Positions 8,219 to 17,214 of a DNA stretch of 64,000 nt are shown piece after piece. The notes under the pieces are model-generated. The model was given only the letters and a program-made list of their open reading frames with translations, was not told where the DNA came from and ran no database searches. Both the position numbers and the translations under genes were made by a program. The stretch is taken from the NCBI GenBank assembly GCA_937969505.1, contig CALBWA010000018.1, positions 36,144 through 100,143 on the forward strand, in the 5' to 3' direction. Source of the stretch: an uncultured Erythrobacter sp. GTDB taxonomy: Bacteria > Pseudomonadota > Alphaproteobacteria > Sphingomonadales > Sphingomonadaceae. Numbering within the stretch: the stretch's first letter is position 1; each line of letters opens with the position of its first letter.

Positions 8219-11200
8219 TTAGAACTTGTAGCGCGCGCCAAGCTGGATCCGCCAGATGCTGGAATTGATCGACGTGAACGCTTCGCCTTCGAAAGCACGG
8301 AAGTTGTCGAGAACATAGCGGCCTTCGTCGTCGAAGGTTGCGTTGAGCAGAGCAACACGGCCATCAAAGTCGCCTAGCGAACGGCGAACATTCCAGCCGC
8401 TGTCGAGCAGGTTGAGAACATTTGAGAAGTCAGCGAAGACTTCCAGACGGTCTTCCTTGATGCCCGTCAGAGTACCGATAAACGGCAGTTCTTGGCTCAA
8501 ACGCAGGTCCACGTCGAAGAACCATGGGTTGCGGCAAGTGTTGCGCTGGATCGTCTGGCCCGGTGTGAAATCACAGCTCAGATTGCTGACAATGCCTTCA
8601 CCGGTGTTGATCGCATTGAGGAACTGCTGAACCGCAACAAAGTCGCTGTCCGGCGAAAGGTTCGGATCATCGATACCGGTCGGGATGTAGGCCAGGATGT
8701 TTTCCTCTGCCGAACCAGAGTCGCGGAAATCAGGGAAATCATCATCAAATGTCAGGCTGTATGGACGCCCTTCCGAAGCACGGAAGAAAATGCCCAGACC
8801 CGTGTCATACCCTTCAAAGAACTCCTCGCGGAAGAACATCGAGAGTGTGATGTTGTGGCGGGTCTCGAAACCGGACTGCGAAATCGCAGGGTTCTGAGGA
8901 TCAAACACAGCCGTGCCGTCAAAGGTTGAACCTGCAGTTGACGAACGCGCGTTGAGCGTTTGCTCGCTGTCACTGAAGGCATAACCAAAGTTGATGTTGA
9001 CGCTGCCGTTATCGGTGAACAGGCCTTCGCTGAAGCGCTTGGTCAGGATGAACGACAGATTGTGGCTGTCAAAGCTCGGGCCATTGGTCAACTGCAGGAA
9101 TTCATCAATCCCGGTGTTGAAGCATTCATCCGTCACACCCGAAAAAGTTGGAGCATTGTCGATAAATGTTGCGTTGCAGCCTGCTGCCAATGGGTCGATT
9201 GCCGCAATGATCGGACGACCATCAACCGTGAAACCGTTCAGCGCCTGGCGCGTATCGACGATCTGCGTAAGATCGCGAATGGCCAGAGTGTCGCGGAAGC
9301 GCGTGTAGATGTAATCGACGTTCAGACGCCAATTCGAGAAGAACCCGGTTTCGGTGCCAAGCTCGGTTCCAAAACCAAGGTTCGCACGGATAGCCGTAGG
9401 AATCTTGAAGTCGGGATCCAGATTCTGCACTTCTCCGCGGCCAGCTGCTGCACCTTCCGCACCTGCGTTGATCGCACATTGTGGAAAGCCGGTGAATGTA
9501 CCGCCAGACACGACATCGATCTGGCCTGTACCAGGATCAATCGTCAGGTCGGAGGCATCGCAATCGTCAGTATTGCCATTGACCGATGCAAAACCATCGT
9601 TCGAAAATGCGTTGGAGAAGAACACCACCGGATCACCGCCAGCAAAAATGCCGACGCCACCCGTCAGGCGTGTGTTCGAGAAGAAGCCTTCGTTGAACAG
9701 GTCGTATGTTGCCGAAAGACGGGGCAGAACAACCGGGTCGATCGCCGCAAATGAAACCGCATTGGTCCGGCCAAAGCGCTCCACAAACAGCGGGTTGGAA
9801 CGCGGTGCGTCACCATCATACAGCTGTACGCGTACGCCAGCATTGATGCTGAGCTGATCGGTTGCCTGCCAGTCATCCTGTACAAAAACAGAGTAGATCG
9901 TGCGGTTGAATTCGGCAGCAGCATTGTTGATGTCGCCGTTCAGACCGGTGCGAATGGTACCGCCACCGATTCCGTCTTCGATGATTTCATCGGGACCGTC
10001 AAAGTCACTGCCAGCAGAACCTGGCGCCAGCAATCCGGCTTCAAAATCTTCCAATCCGTTGAAGAACAAGGTACCGGTCGCGTTGATAGCGAACAGGTTG
10101 AACACTTCCAGATCGTTCACTTCAGCGCCGAACTTGAGGAAGTGGCCATTGCCCGCGTCATAATTCAGGATGAAGCGCGCCTGGTCGATCTTGGTTTCCA
10201 GCGCATTGGCTGAACGGAAGATGCCTGGGCCAGTGGCAAGACCGCCATTGTCACCACCGGGAATCAGCCCATTGGTTGCATTGTCGAAACCAACAACCAA
10301 ACGAACGGTCGGATCATCGGTCTGCGCTTCGTTGAAACCGACCGGACCCTGAACGTCAACCACTTCTGAACGGCTGACGCGCAATTCTGTCGAAACCTTG
10401 TCACTCCAGTCGGAGTATAGGCGAACCGAGTAATAGTCGGAAACCGTGCCTTCGTCTTCGAAGGAGTTGAAACCGGTGAAGGTGTTGCCACCGCCATCGA
10501 ATTCGACATTGGTTTCTTCAAGGCGCTGATAAGTCGCCTCAAGACGGTGATCATCGTTGATCACGGCATCAAGGCGCCCGAAATAACGCTCGTTGCCTTC
10601 AGGCAGCGCTGTAGGCAGGCCGCCAATGTCCTGGCCATAAACGTCGCGGGCAATACGCGCGAATTCATTGAACTGTTCGAGCGTTACAAAGTCATCCTCG
10701 TCAGCAGCGCCCGAACCAAATGGTCCGCGATTAAAGCCGTCTGCAATTTCAACCTGTTCGTAACCGAACGAGAAGAACAGACGGTCTTTGATGATTGGGC
10801 CCGATAAAGTGGCACCCCAGCGCTCTTCGCGCCCAGCATTCACATCTTGAACTTCGCCATCAGCCAGTTCGACGGAGCCAGCTTGCAAGCCTTCGTCAAA
10901 ATAGGTGTAGAAGGCAGAACCGCTAAATTCGTTGCCACCAGCCTTGGTGACAACATTCACGAGGCAGCCCGTGAAGTCGGAATATTCAACATCAAACGGT
11001 GCAAATTCGACTGAGGTCTGGGCGACCACATCGAATGGCAGCGGCAGCGAGTTGCGCGATGCGAATGGTGTGCCGTTCAGACCGAAAACGTCTGACTGGA
11101 TGATGCCGTCAACCGTGAAGGTGTTCGAACGATCATTGCCGCCGAGACAGGATACACGATCAACATCGTTGTTCTGTTCCAGGCTGACGCGGGGGTCGAT

Positions 11201-11695
11201 ACGGATGATGTCGCGCACGTCGCGTGTGATCGAAGGGAAAGCTTCGAGCGTTTCCGCACCAAAGGCGCTGCCAGGGCCAACAGCCAGCTGGGTCGCCTGA
11301 GCGCGTGCACCGGTCACAACGATAACGTTGTCCGTGCCGCCAGCTGCAGTTGCCGTCAGAGAAAAGTTGAAGCTGGTGTTGCCCGAGATGCTTGTCGAAA
11401 TATCTTCAACCGTCTGACCTTCAAAACCAGGCGCCGTGACGGTGACAGTGTAGGGTCCGCCTGGTGGCAGAGAGCCCTGGCGGAAGTTGCCATTGCTGCC
11501 TGTGGTCAAGACCCGCTGCGAGCCGGTCCGGGTGTCGAGAATGGTAACCGTCGCGCCAGCGAGCGGTGTGCCGTCGGCATCAGAAACGGTGCCTTCGATG
11601 CCCGAGGTAATTTGCTGCGCGGCTGCCGGCGTTGCAATGGTTGCAGCAGCCGAGAGCGATACAACGCTGGCTGCCAAAAGATATTTGATTTTCAT
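8219..11695 (-). CDS. Oar-like TonB-dependent outer-membrane receptor
   Basis: Outer-membrane beta-barrel taking up an unknown large substrate with TonB energy. Signal peptide (MKIKYLLAASVVSLSAAATIATPAAAQ), then a carboxypeptidase-regulatory-like Ig domain (IEGTVSDADGTPLAGATVTI, about 30-110), a plug domain (about 120-240, with NTFTVDGI) and a long barrel ending in an aromatic residue (ARYKF). 1158 residues, typical of the Oar/CarboxypepD_reg receptor class of sphingomonads. ATG 11695 follows an AGGGGA site; the upstream in-frame Met lacks signal-peptide features. A terminator follows. The nearest same-strand neighbours, 256 bp upstream, are the oxygenase and nucleoside transporter; a functional link is possible but unproven. 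Confidence 0.9.
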   Translation of the reverse strand: MKIKYLLAASVVSLSAAATIATPAAAQQITSGIEGTVSDADGTPLAGATVTILDTRTGSQRVLTTGSNGNFRQGSLPPGGPYTVTVTAPGFEGQTVEDISTSISGNTSFNFSLTATAAGGTDNVIVVTGARAQATQLAVGPGSAFGAETLEAFPSITRDVRDIIRIDPRVSLEQNNDVDRVSCLGGNDRSNTFTVDGIIQSDVFGLNGTPFASRNSLPLPFDVVAQTSVEFAPFDVEYSDFTGCLVNVVTKAGGNEFSGSAFYTYFDEGLQAGSVELADGEVQDVNAGREERWGATLSGPIIKDRLFFSFGYEQVEIADGFNRGPFGSGAADEDDFVTLEQFNEFARIARDVYGQDIGGLPTALPEGNERYFGRLDAVINDDHRLEATYQRLEETNVEFDGGGNTFTGFNSFEDEGTVSDYYSVRLYSDWSDKVSTELRVSRSEVVDVQGPVGFNEAQTDDPTVRLVVGFDNATNGLIPGGDNGGLATGPGIFRSANALETKIDQARFILNYDAGNGHFLKFGAEVNDLEVFNLFAINATGTLFFNGLEDFEAGLLAPGSAGSDFDGPDEIIEDGIGGGTIRTGLNGDINNAAAEFNRTIYSVFVQDDWQATDQLSINAGVRVQLYDGDAPRSNPLFVERFGRTNAVSFAAIDPVVLPRLSATYDLFNEGFFSNTRLTGGVGIFAGGDPVVFFSNAFSNDGFASVNGNTDDCDASDLTIDPGTGQIDVVSGGTFTGFPQCAINAGAEGAAAGRGEVQNLDPDFKIPTAIRANLGFGTELGTETGFFSNWRLNVDYIYTRFRDTLAIRDLTQIVDTRQALNGFTVDGRPIIAAIDPLAAGCNATFIDNAPTFSGVTDECFNTGIDEFLQLTNGPSFDSHNLSFILTKRFSEGLFTDNGSVNINFGYAFSDSEQTLNARSSTAGSTFDGTAVFDPQNPAISQSGFETRHNITLSMFFREEFFEGYDTGLGIFFRASEGRPYSLTFDDDFPDFRDSGSAEENILAYIPTGIDDPNLSPDSDFVAVQQFLNAINTGEGIVSNLSCDFTPGQTIQRNTCRNPWFFDVDLRLSQELPFIGTLTGIKEDRLEVFADFSNVLNLLDSGWNVRRSLGDFDGRVALLNATFDDEGRYVLDNFRAFEGEAFTSINSSIWRIQLGARYKF

Positions 11696-11951
11696 GACGG
11701 AAGTCCCCTGGTCACAAAGTATTTCGGAAAAACGTGAGTCCCACACACCGCGCTAGGTGCGTTGCGCTACGCTGAAAAGGCAGTTTTGTGACACTTATGT
11801 GAAAACACGCCACAAATGGGAGCAGGGCGGAAAGGGTGGGCAGGGCACAACTGCGGCGAAAGCCTGAGTTTCCGCGGCCTTGCAGCACTGGTGTTGCTGC
11901 ATCGCAACATTGTCAGGTTTTTTGGGTTATCAACTGCGCCTGCACAGGCGT

Positions 11952-12881
11952 TCAGGCGAGATTGATCTCGCGCAGGCGCTGGAGCAGGAATTCGTGACTG
12001 GAAATTGGTGGGGGCGCCTTGGATTCGCAGCCCGATTCTATGCAACTCGGCAACGTCTCGATCACGTAATCAGGCCGAAAATGCAGAAAGAACGGCATCG
12101 AATAGCGGGAGCGGTCACGCGCGGCTCCATGCGGGTTGACCACCCGATGTGTTGTTGACCGCAGCCGCGAATTTGTCAGCCGGTCAAGCATATCACCCAC
12201 ATTGATGACCAGCGCACCTTCCGGCACGTCAACAGCCTTCCATTCACCCTGACGGGTTAGCAGTTCAAGCCCTGCCTCCTCGGCTCCCAGCAGCAAGGTG
12301 ATGGTGTTGATATCGCCATGGGCAGCAGCACGAATGGCCCCCTCGGGCGCATCATCGCCCAACGGTGGATAACGCAGCAGACGCATGACCGAATTGCCTT
12401 CATTCACCGTAGAGGCGAAGAAATGGCGATCCAGCCCCAGATGAAGCGCGATCGCTTCCAGCACGCGCAATCCAGCGGCATCAAAGGCATCGTACAATTG
12501 CGTGAAAGTCGCCTTGAACCCGTCCACTTCGGCGGGCCAGATATTGGGTGCCATATACTCGGTCAATTCATGGCCTTCGGGCAACGACCGGCCGACGTGC
12601 CAGAATTCTTTCAGGTCGAAAATCTTGGCGTCCTTGGCCTTTTCCGTACCGAACGGCGTGTATCCGCGCGCGCCGCCGCCGCCCGACAGCTGATAGCTGC
12701 GCTTGGTATCGTCGGGCAGAGCAAAGAACGCCTTCGCCTTCTCTTCCGCCTGCTCGATCAGGTCGAGTGGAATGCCGTGGTCACGCACAACGGCGAAACC
12801 ATATTCGGCAAAGCTGCGGCCCAATTCATCGGCCACCTCTTCCAGCGGCCGGGCAATCGATACAGATGCAATGTCACTCAT
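11952..12881 (-). CDS. Isopenicillin N synthase-type 2-oxoglutarate/Fe(II) oxygenase
   Basis: Soluble non-heme iron dioxygenase of the IPNS/flavanone-hydroxylase family, probably hydroxylating a small molecule with 2-oxoglutarate and O2. DIOX_N-type start (GFAVVRDHGIPLDLI, about 28-42). The iron ligands are visible as His188-x-Asp190 (AAHGDINTITLL) and His245 (STTHRVVNP), and the 2-oxoglutarate-binding RxS is Arg259-Tyr-Ser261. 309 residues. It starts 10 bp downstream of the nucleoside transporter stop, so the two are probably one transcript. Family members acting on nucleobases are known (thymine 7-hydroxylase), which makes a nucleoside or base substrate plausible; this is inference. Confidence 0.88.
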   Translation of the reverse strand: MSDIASVSIARPLEEVADELGRSFAEYGFAVVRDHGIPLDLIEQAEEKAKAFFALPDDTKRSYQLSGGGGARGYTPFGTEKAKDAKIFDLKEFWHVGRSLPEGHELTEYMAPNIWPAEVDGFKATFTQLYDAFDAAGLRVLEAIALHLGLDRHFFASTVNEGNSVMRLLRYPPLGDDAPEGAIRAAAHGDINTITLLLGAEEAGLELLTRQGEWKAVDVPEGALVINVGDMLDRLTNSRLRSTTHRVVNPHGAARDRSRYSMPFFLHFRPDYVIETLPSCIESGCESKAPPPISSHEFLLQRLREINLA

Positions 12882-12891
12882 GCGGGCATAC

Positions 12892-14142
12892 TTAGTATGG
12901 CAGGAACAGTCCTGCTAGGGCTGCGCTCATCAAATTTGCAAGACTGCCGGCTGCCAGAGCTTTCAGGCCCAAGCGGGCAATCACTGGCCGCTGGTTCGGG
13001 GCAAGACCGCCGGTGACCGCCATCTGGATGGCGATGGATGAAAAATTGGCAAAGCCGCACAGCGCAAAGGTGACGATGGCACGGCTGCGCGTGCTTAGAT
13101 CAGCCATCTGGCCGAGCTCGATAAAAGCAACAAACTCGTTGAGGACAATCTTCGTGCCAAACAAGCCTCCCGCAGCGCCGGCCTCGGCCCATGGAATTCC
13201 GATGAGGAACATCACCGGTGCGAAGACAAACCCGAGCAATTGCTGGAACGAGATGTCGGGATAACCGAACCAGCCACCCACACCGCCCAGCAATCCATTG
13301 GCCAGCGCAACAAGCGCCACAAACACCATCACCATGGCACCAACCGCAACCGCCAGCTTCACGCCGGTTTGCGTGCCCTGGGCTGCTGCCTCGATAATAT
13401 TGGCAGGCTTGTGGCCTTCTTCGAATGTTTCGGCGACCGAGACATCTTCCATCAACTTGTCATGCGCAGCGGCTTCTTCGGGATCATCGGGCATGATAAT
13501 CTTGGCCATCAGGATGCCGCCCGGCGCCGACATGAAGGCGGCGGCCAGCAGGTAAGGCACCGCCTCGTCGCCCAGAAACGCAGCATAGGCAGCCAAAATG
13601 GTGCCGGCGACGCCAGCCATACCAACACACATCAGCGTGAACAGGCGGCTGGGAGGAAGACTTGCGAGATAGGGGCGCACAACCAGCGGGCTTTCGGACT
13701 GACCGACAAAAATGTTGGCAGCGCTACCCAGTGCTTCAACCTTGCTGATTCCTGTAATCCAACCAATCGCACCACCGATCCAGCGGACCAGAATTTGCAT
13801 GATCTTGAGGTGATACAGGATCGCAACCAGAGCCGCGAAAAAAACGATCACCGGCAGGGCTGCGATCAGAAATGTGTTGGTGAAGGGGTTGGAATCCATC
13901 GGGCCGAACAAAGTCTCTATCCCCGCAACCGAAAAACCAAGCAGCGCGATGACACCGTCGGACAGAAATTCAATGATCTGCACCCCGACAGATGTGCGCA
14001 AGACCAGCACTGCCATCAGCACCTGAAGTGCGAGCGCAGCACCGACCACGCGCAATTTGATGCGCCTTTTGCCATTGGAAAGAACGAAGGCGAACAGCAG
14101 GATCGCGACGATCCCGGCAAAACTCATGACAAACGGCGGCAT
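12892..14142 (-). CDS. nupC: Concentrative nucleoside transporter, NupC/CNT family
   Basis: Inner-membrane symporter importing nucleosides. Ten or so hydrophobic helices. The family motif GQSESPLVVRPY (compare GQTESPLV) sits near residue 160, and the C-terminal half carries GLFGTKIVLNEFVAF and CGFANFSSIAIQ, which line the substrate site in CNTs. 416 residues, the normal length for bacterial CNTs. ATG 14142 follows an AGGGGA ribosome site; the longer open frame upstream is not protein-like. Co-oriented with the 2-oxoglutarate oxygenase 10 bp downstream. A strong hairpin lies in its 5' leader (14171-14198). Confidence 0.93.
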   Translation of the reverse strand: MPPFVMSFAGIVAILLFAFVLSNGKRRIKLRVVGAALALQVLMAVLVLRTSVGVQIIEFLSDGVIALLGFSVAGIETLFGPMDSNPFTNTFLIAALPVIVFFAALVAILYHLKIMQILVRWIGGAIGWITGISKVEALGSAANIFVGQSESPLVVRPYLASLPPSRLFTLMCVGMAGVAGTILAAYAAFLGDEAVPYLLAAAFMSAPGGILMAKIIMPDDPEEAAAHDKLMEDVSVAETFEEGHKPANIIEAAAQGTQTGVKLAVAVGAMVMVFVALVALANGLLGGVGGWFGYPDISFQQLLGFVFAPVMFLIGIPWAEAGAAGGLFGTKIVLNEFVAFIELGQMADLSTRSRAIVTFALCGFANFSSIAIQMAVTGGLAPNQRPVIARLGLKALAAGSLANLMSAALAGLFLPY

Positions 14143-14170
14143 TGATTTCCCCTGCGCAGCCCGAGACCCG

Positions 14171-14198
14171 GAGGGACGGATTCGCGAACCCGTCCCTC
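14171..14198 (-). promoter_or_regulatory. Long hairpin in the nupC 5' leader
   Basis: Arms GAGGGACGG (14171-14179) and CCGTCCCTC (14190-14198) are perfectly complementary. The 10-nt centre holds the palindrome TTCGCGAA flanked by one A/C pair on the plus strand, which reads G/U on the minus strand. The minus-strand RNA could therefore form a stem of about 12 pairs with a CGCG loop, 29-56 nt before the nupC start. No U-tract follows, so it is not an ordinary terminator. It may act as a leader structure, mRNA stabiliser or protein site. Confidence 0.55.
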
Positions 14199-14331
14199 GC
14201 CATCGTGTCGCCTGTTGATCGGCAACAGTCAAATCCACGGAAGTGTGCGCTGCGGGAATTTCACCAGCAATGCACATTTATCGTCATGATGGCGGCTTCC
14301 CTTTTGCGTCCGCGCGCCATAGTCATGGTGC

Positions 14332-15051
14332 ATGACAGATACTGCACCTGCTGCCACCAACCAAACTTCGGACACGAACAGTGTTGCTCCGATCATGCCG
14401 CTGGGCCTGTTCGTTTACCTTATGCTTTATGGCGGGATGACGGTTCTGGCCGGTGTGCTGGCCTTCAAACAGGTCCAATTGGTACCAAGTGAATTGGCGG
14501 TCGAATCAGGAATTTTCGCCTTCCTGATCCTGGTAGTGATCTCCAGCACCGTGGCCCAGCTGTACGGACAGAAACTGGCAACTCGGATAGTCTGGCTGGG
14601 CTTCATACCCCTGCTGATCGCCAGCTTACTCATGCAATTGGTGTTGGCATTGCCGCCTTCTGTCGAAATGCTCGAAGGGCGCGCCGACGACCTTGCCGCA
14701 TTCGAACAGGTTCACAACACCGTCTGGCGGGTCTGGGCTGCTGGACCTGCCGCCTACATAGTCTCATTGCTGCTGAATGTTTGGATTTTCTCCAAACTGG
14801 CGGGCTCCGCAGGAGATAAGCGCAAGGGGACGATCGGATTGATGATACGCGGTGCCATCGCTTCAGCTCTAAGTCAGGCGGTGGATTCGGTGATATTTAT
14901 CACGCTGGCTTTCTATGGCCTGTTTCCGATCACCGACCTGTTGATCGGGCAAGTCCTGGCGAAGGTCGCGCTCAGCATTGTGCTGGTGCCATTCCTGATC
15001 ACCGGCGGGGTCAAGCTGGCTCAGTGGCTGGACGCGCGGCAGACGAGCTAG
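14332..15051 (+). CDS. yhhQ: Queuosine precursor transporter, YhhQ/VUT family (DUF165)
   Basis: Inner-membrane protein predicted to import queuosine precursors (preQ0/preQ1) for tRNA modification. About six hydrophobic helices. The conserved central block RVWAAGPAAYIVSLLLNVWIF with RGAIASALSQAVDSVIFI and LAFYG matches the YhhQ family pattern of Arg/Asp residues inside membrane helices. 239 residues, normal length with a slightly longer Ala/Thr-rich N-terminus. ATG 14332 has only a weak ribosome site. It is divergent from nupC and overlaps the end of the convergent GH42 gene by 4 bp. No other queuosine genes are in the window. Confidence 0.87.
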   Translation: MTDTAPAATNQTSDTNSVAPIMPLGLFVYLMLYGGMTVLAGVLAFKQVQLVPSELAVESGIFAFLILVVISSTVAQLYGQKLATRIVWLGFIPLLIASLLMQLVLALPPSVEMLEGRADDLAAFEQVHNTVWRVWAAGPAAYIVSLLLNVWIFSKLAGSAGDKRKGTIGLMIRGAIASALSQAVDSVIFITLAFYGLFPITDLLIGQVLAKVALSIVLVPFLITGGVKLAQWLDARQTS

Positions 15052-16976
15052 CGCGCAAGCACTGTCACGCCAGCGGGCGGCATTGTTCGTAAGCCGATTA
15101 CGACTTCACCCTCAATTGTTTCCGGCAGAGTGATCTCGCTTGCAGAATAATTGAACACGAACCAATAATTGCTCGTCCGCCTGATCCTCAGGCCCTTGGG
15201 CATAGGGACCGTTGCAATACCGGCATCGCGGCACGCCCGCGCAATGACCTCGTCCAGAACCTCGCCTTGCGGCCAGGTGGCAAGATAGCGCGCCTTGCCA
15301 TGGCGCCAGCATGCGACGAGGCCATCTTGAGCGGTCAATTCTGGCGCGGCCTTGCCCTCCACATGATCGAGCCAGCGGGCAATCGCCCAGCCATCGCCCG
15401 CATGCTCCAAACCCAGCGGCAAGCTCTCGCTTCGGGTCACTGTGAGGTCAAGCAATTCGGTGAGCGGCCCCGGTGCCAGATTGTCCGGTATGCAAAAATC
15501 CTGATCGCGGCTGCCCGAACGCGGACCAACGATAATCTCCCCGTCGAACTCTGTCAGCCTTTGAGCGAACGCTTCCGAGACGATCGGCAAACACGGCACC
15601 ACCACCAGCGAATACTGGCTGAGGTCAGCTCTTTGCGGAACGATGTCCACATTCAATCCCAACCGCCGCAAAGCGCCGTAACAATCGAACACCGCCCACA
15701 GTGCTGACAACCCTTCCCCTTGCGGCTGGATCTGTGTCATCCATTCCGCTGGATAGTCAAAAACCAGCGCGACATCTCGGCAGGTCTCGCCTTTGGACCC
15801 CAAGGTCTTGAGTTTGAAGGCGACGTCTTTTGCCTCGGCTAGAGCGGGGGCTGGTACGCCATCGGGTCGCAGCAGACCGGCGTGCATTTGCTCTTGCGCA
15901 AAAGGTGCCTGCCGCCAGCGAAAATAACTGACCAGCTCTGCACCATGGGCTGCCGCCTCGAGTGTCCACAGGGCGACCATGCCCGGCAAAGGCGCAGGAT
16001 TGTGCCGCGCCCAATTGACCGGTCCGGGCTGTTGTTCCAGTACGCTCCAGCGCTCATCGCGCGCGCAGCCGCGATACAGATCGTGGTGGAAAGCGGCGAT
16101 GTCGGGATGGCCCTGCCGCGCATAATTCAGCTTGTCCTGAGGCGAAAAGCGGAATTGCTCAAGGAAGCCGAGCGGATAGGAATCCCACCCCAGAATGTCG
16201 ATATCTCCGGCCAGATCGTGATGGTCATAGCCAGTGTAAAAACCCATCGCATTATGGGTGATGTCGCGGCCGGGTGAATGCTCGCGCAAAATATCGACTT
16301 GCGCCCGATTGAAGGCCACCACCTGATCGGAAGAGAAACGGCGGAAGGCCAGCCAGTGCGCAGGATTGGCCTCTGTCACCGTCAGATTCGGCAGCTCGAC
16401 CTCGGCAAAGCTGCGGTATTCCATCGACCAGAAGACATTACCCCAAGCCGTATTCAGCGCCTTTATCGCGCTATAGCGTTGTTTCAGCCACAGCCGGAAG
16501 GCCTCTCGTGCCGCATCGGAAAAACTCTGCACCGTATCATGGCAGCCATACTCATTATCAGTCTGCCAGCAGACGATTGCCGGATTCTGCCCGTAACGCT
16601 GCGCCATGGCGCGCGTGATGCGTGCCGCTTCTTGGCCGTAACCGGCGTGGCTGAAGCAGTAATGCCGCCGCGATCCGAAGCCGCGCGGGCGACCATGCGC
16701 ATCCAGAGCCACCATATCGGGCATCTGATCGACCAGCCATTTGGGCGGTGTGGCCGTGGGCGTGCCCATGATGATGTCCAGCCCTGCGTCGTGCAGAACC
16801 TCGACTGCATCATCCAGCCATTGCCAGTCAAACTCGCCCGGCTCAGGCTCTATCCGGCTCCAGGCGAATTCGCCAATCCGCACGCGCGACAGGCCCGCTT
16901 CGGCCATCATGCGCGCGTCGGTTTCCCACCGCTCGCGCGGCCAGTGTTCGGGATAGTAACAAACGCCCAAATGCAT
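15048..16976 (-). CDS. Beta-galactosidase, glycoside hydrolase family 42
   Basis: Hydrolyses terminal beta-galactosides. The TIM barrel starts at residue 1 (LGVCYYPEHWPRERWE). The acid/base Glu142 lies in WQTDNEYG and the nucleophile is Glu314 in SVLEQQPGPVNW. The FRWRQAPFAQEQMHAG block follows, then a trimerisation domain and a small beta C-terminal domain. 642 residues, as expected for GH42. No signal peptide, so cytoplasmic. ATG 16976. It stands alone: no sugar transporter or regulator is adjacent, and its end overlaps the convergent yhhQ stop. Confidence 0.93.
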   Translation of the reverse strand: MHLGVCYYPEHWPRERWETDARMMAEAGLSRVRIGEFAWSRIEPEPGEFDWQWLDDAVEVLHDAGLDIIMGTPTATPPKWLVDQMPDMVALDAHGRPRGFGSRRHYCFSHAGYGQEAARITRAMAQRYGQNPAIVCWQTDNEYGCHDTVQSFSDAAREAFRLWLKQRYSAIKALNTAWGNVFWSMEYRSFAEVELPNLTVTEANPAHWLAFRRFSSDQVVAFNRAQVDILREHSPGRDITHNAMGFYTGYDHHDLAGDIDILGWDSYPLGFLEQFRFSPQDKLNYARQGHPDIAAFHHDLYRGCARDERWSVLEQQPGPVNWARHNPAPLPGMVALWTLEAAAHGAELVSYFRWRQAPFAQEQMHAGLLRPDGVPAPALAEAKDVAFKLKTLGSKGETCRDVALVFDYPAEWMTQIQPQGEGLSALWAVFDCYGALRRLGLNVDIVPQRADLSQYSLVVVPCLPIVSEAFAQRLTEFDGEIIVGPRSGSRDQDFCIPDNLAPGPLTELLDLTVTRSESLPLGLEHAGDGWAIARWLDHVEGKAAPELTAQDGLVACWRHGKARYLATWPQGEVLDEVIARACRDAGIATVPMPKGLRIRRTSNYWFVFNYSASEITLPETIEGEVVIGLRTMPPAGVTVLAR

Positions 16977-17084
16977 AATTGCCGAGTGGCTGGTGGCAGC
17001 GCCCGCGTCAATCCCGAGAGCGACAAAAGGCCAGCGCTGCCATCCTGAACCCGCGAGTTCAATTCGGAATGAAAAGGGAAAAGG

Positions 17085-17160
17085 TGGTGAGCCCTGCTGG
17101 GTTCGAACCAGCGACCTACTGATTAAAAGTCAGTTGCTCTACCGACTGAGCTAAGGGCCC
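17085..17160 (-). tRNA. tRNA-Lys (anticodon TTT)
   Basis: Complete cloverleaf on the minus strand. The 7-bp acceptor stem GGGCCCT/AGGGCTC has one G-U. The D-arm contains AGCTCAGTCGGTAGAGC, the anticodon loop CTTTTAA lies between ACTGA and TCAGT, and the T-arm contains GGTTCGAACCC. The discriminator is A and the CCA end is encoded (17085-17087). 76 nt with CCA. Confidence 0.97.
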
Positions 17161-17214
17161 CCACACAGGGGCGATGCAGCCAATTGTCGGTTTCCAACAG
17201 CTGCATGCGGAGGC

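Noticed and set aside
11767..12045. 92-codon open frame on the minus strand between the TonB receptor and the oxygenase
   Set aside because: Overlaps the oxygenase end in another frame and its peptide is low-information, with no start signal.
17085..17160. tRNA-Lys and tRNA-Leu as integration sites of a mobile element
   Set aside because: No integrase, direct repeat of the tRNA end, or phage-like gene was seen near either tRNA.
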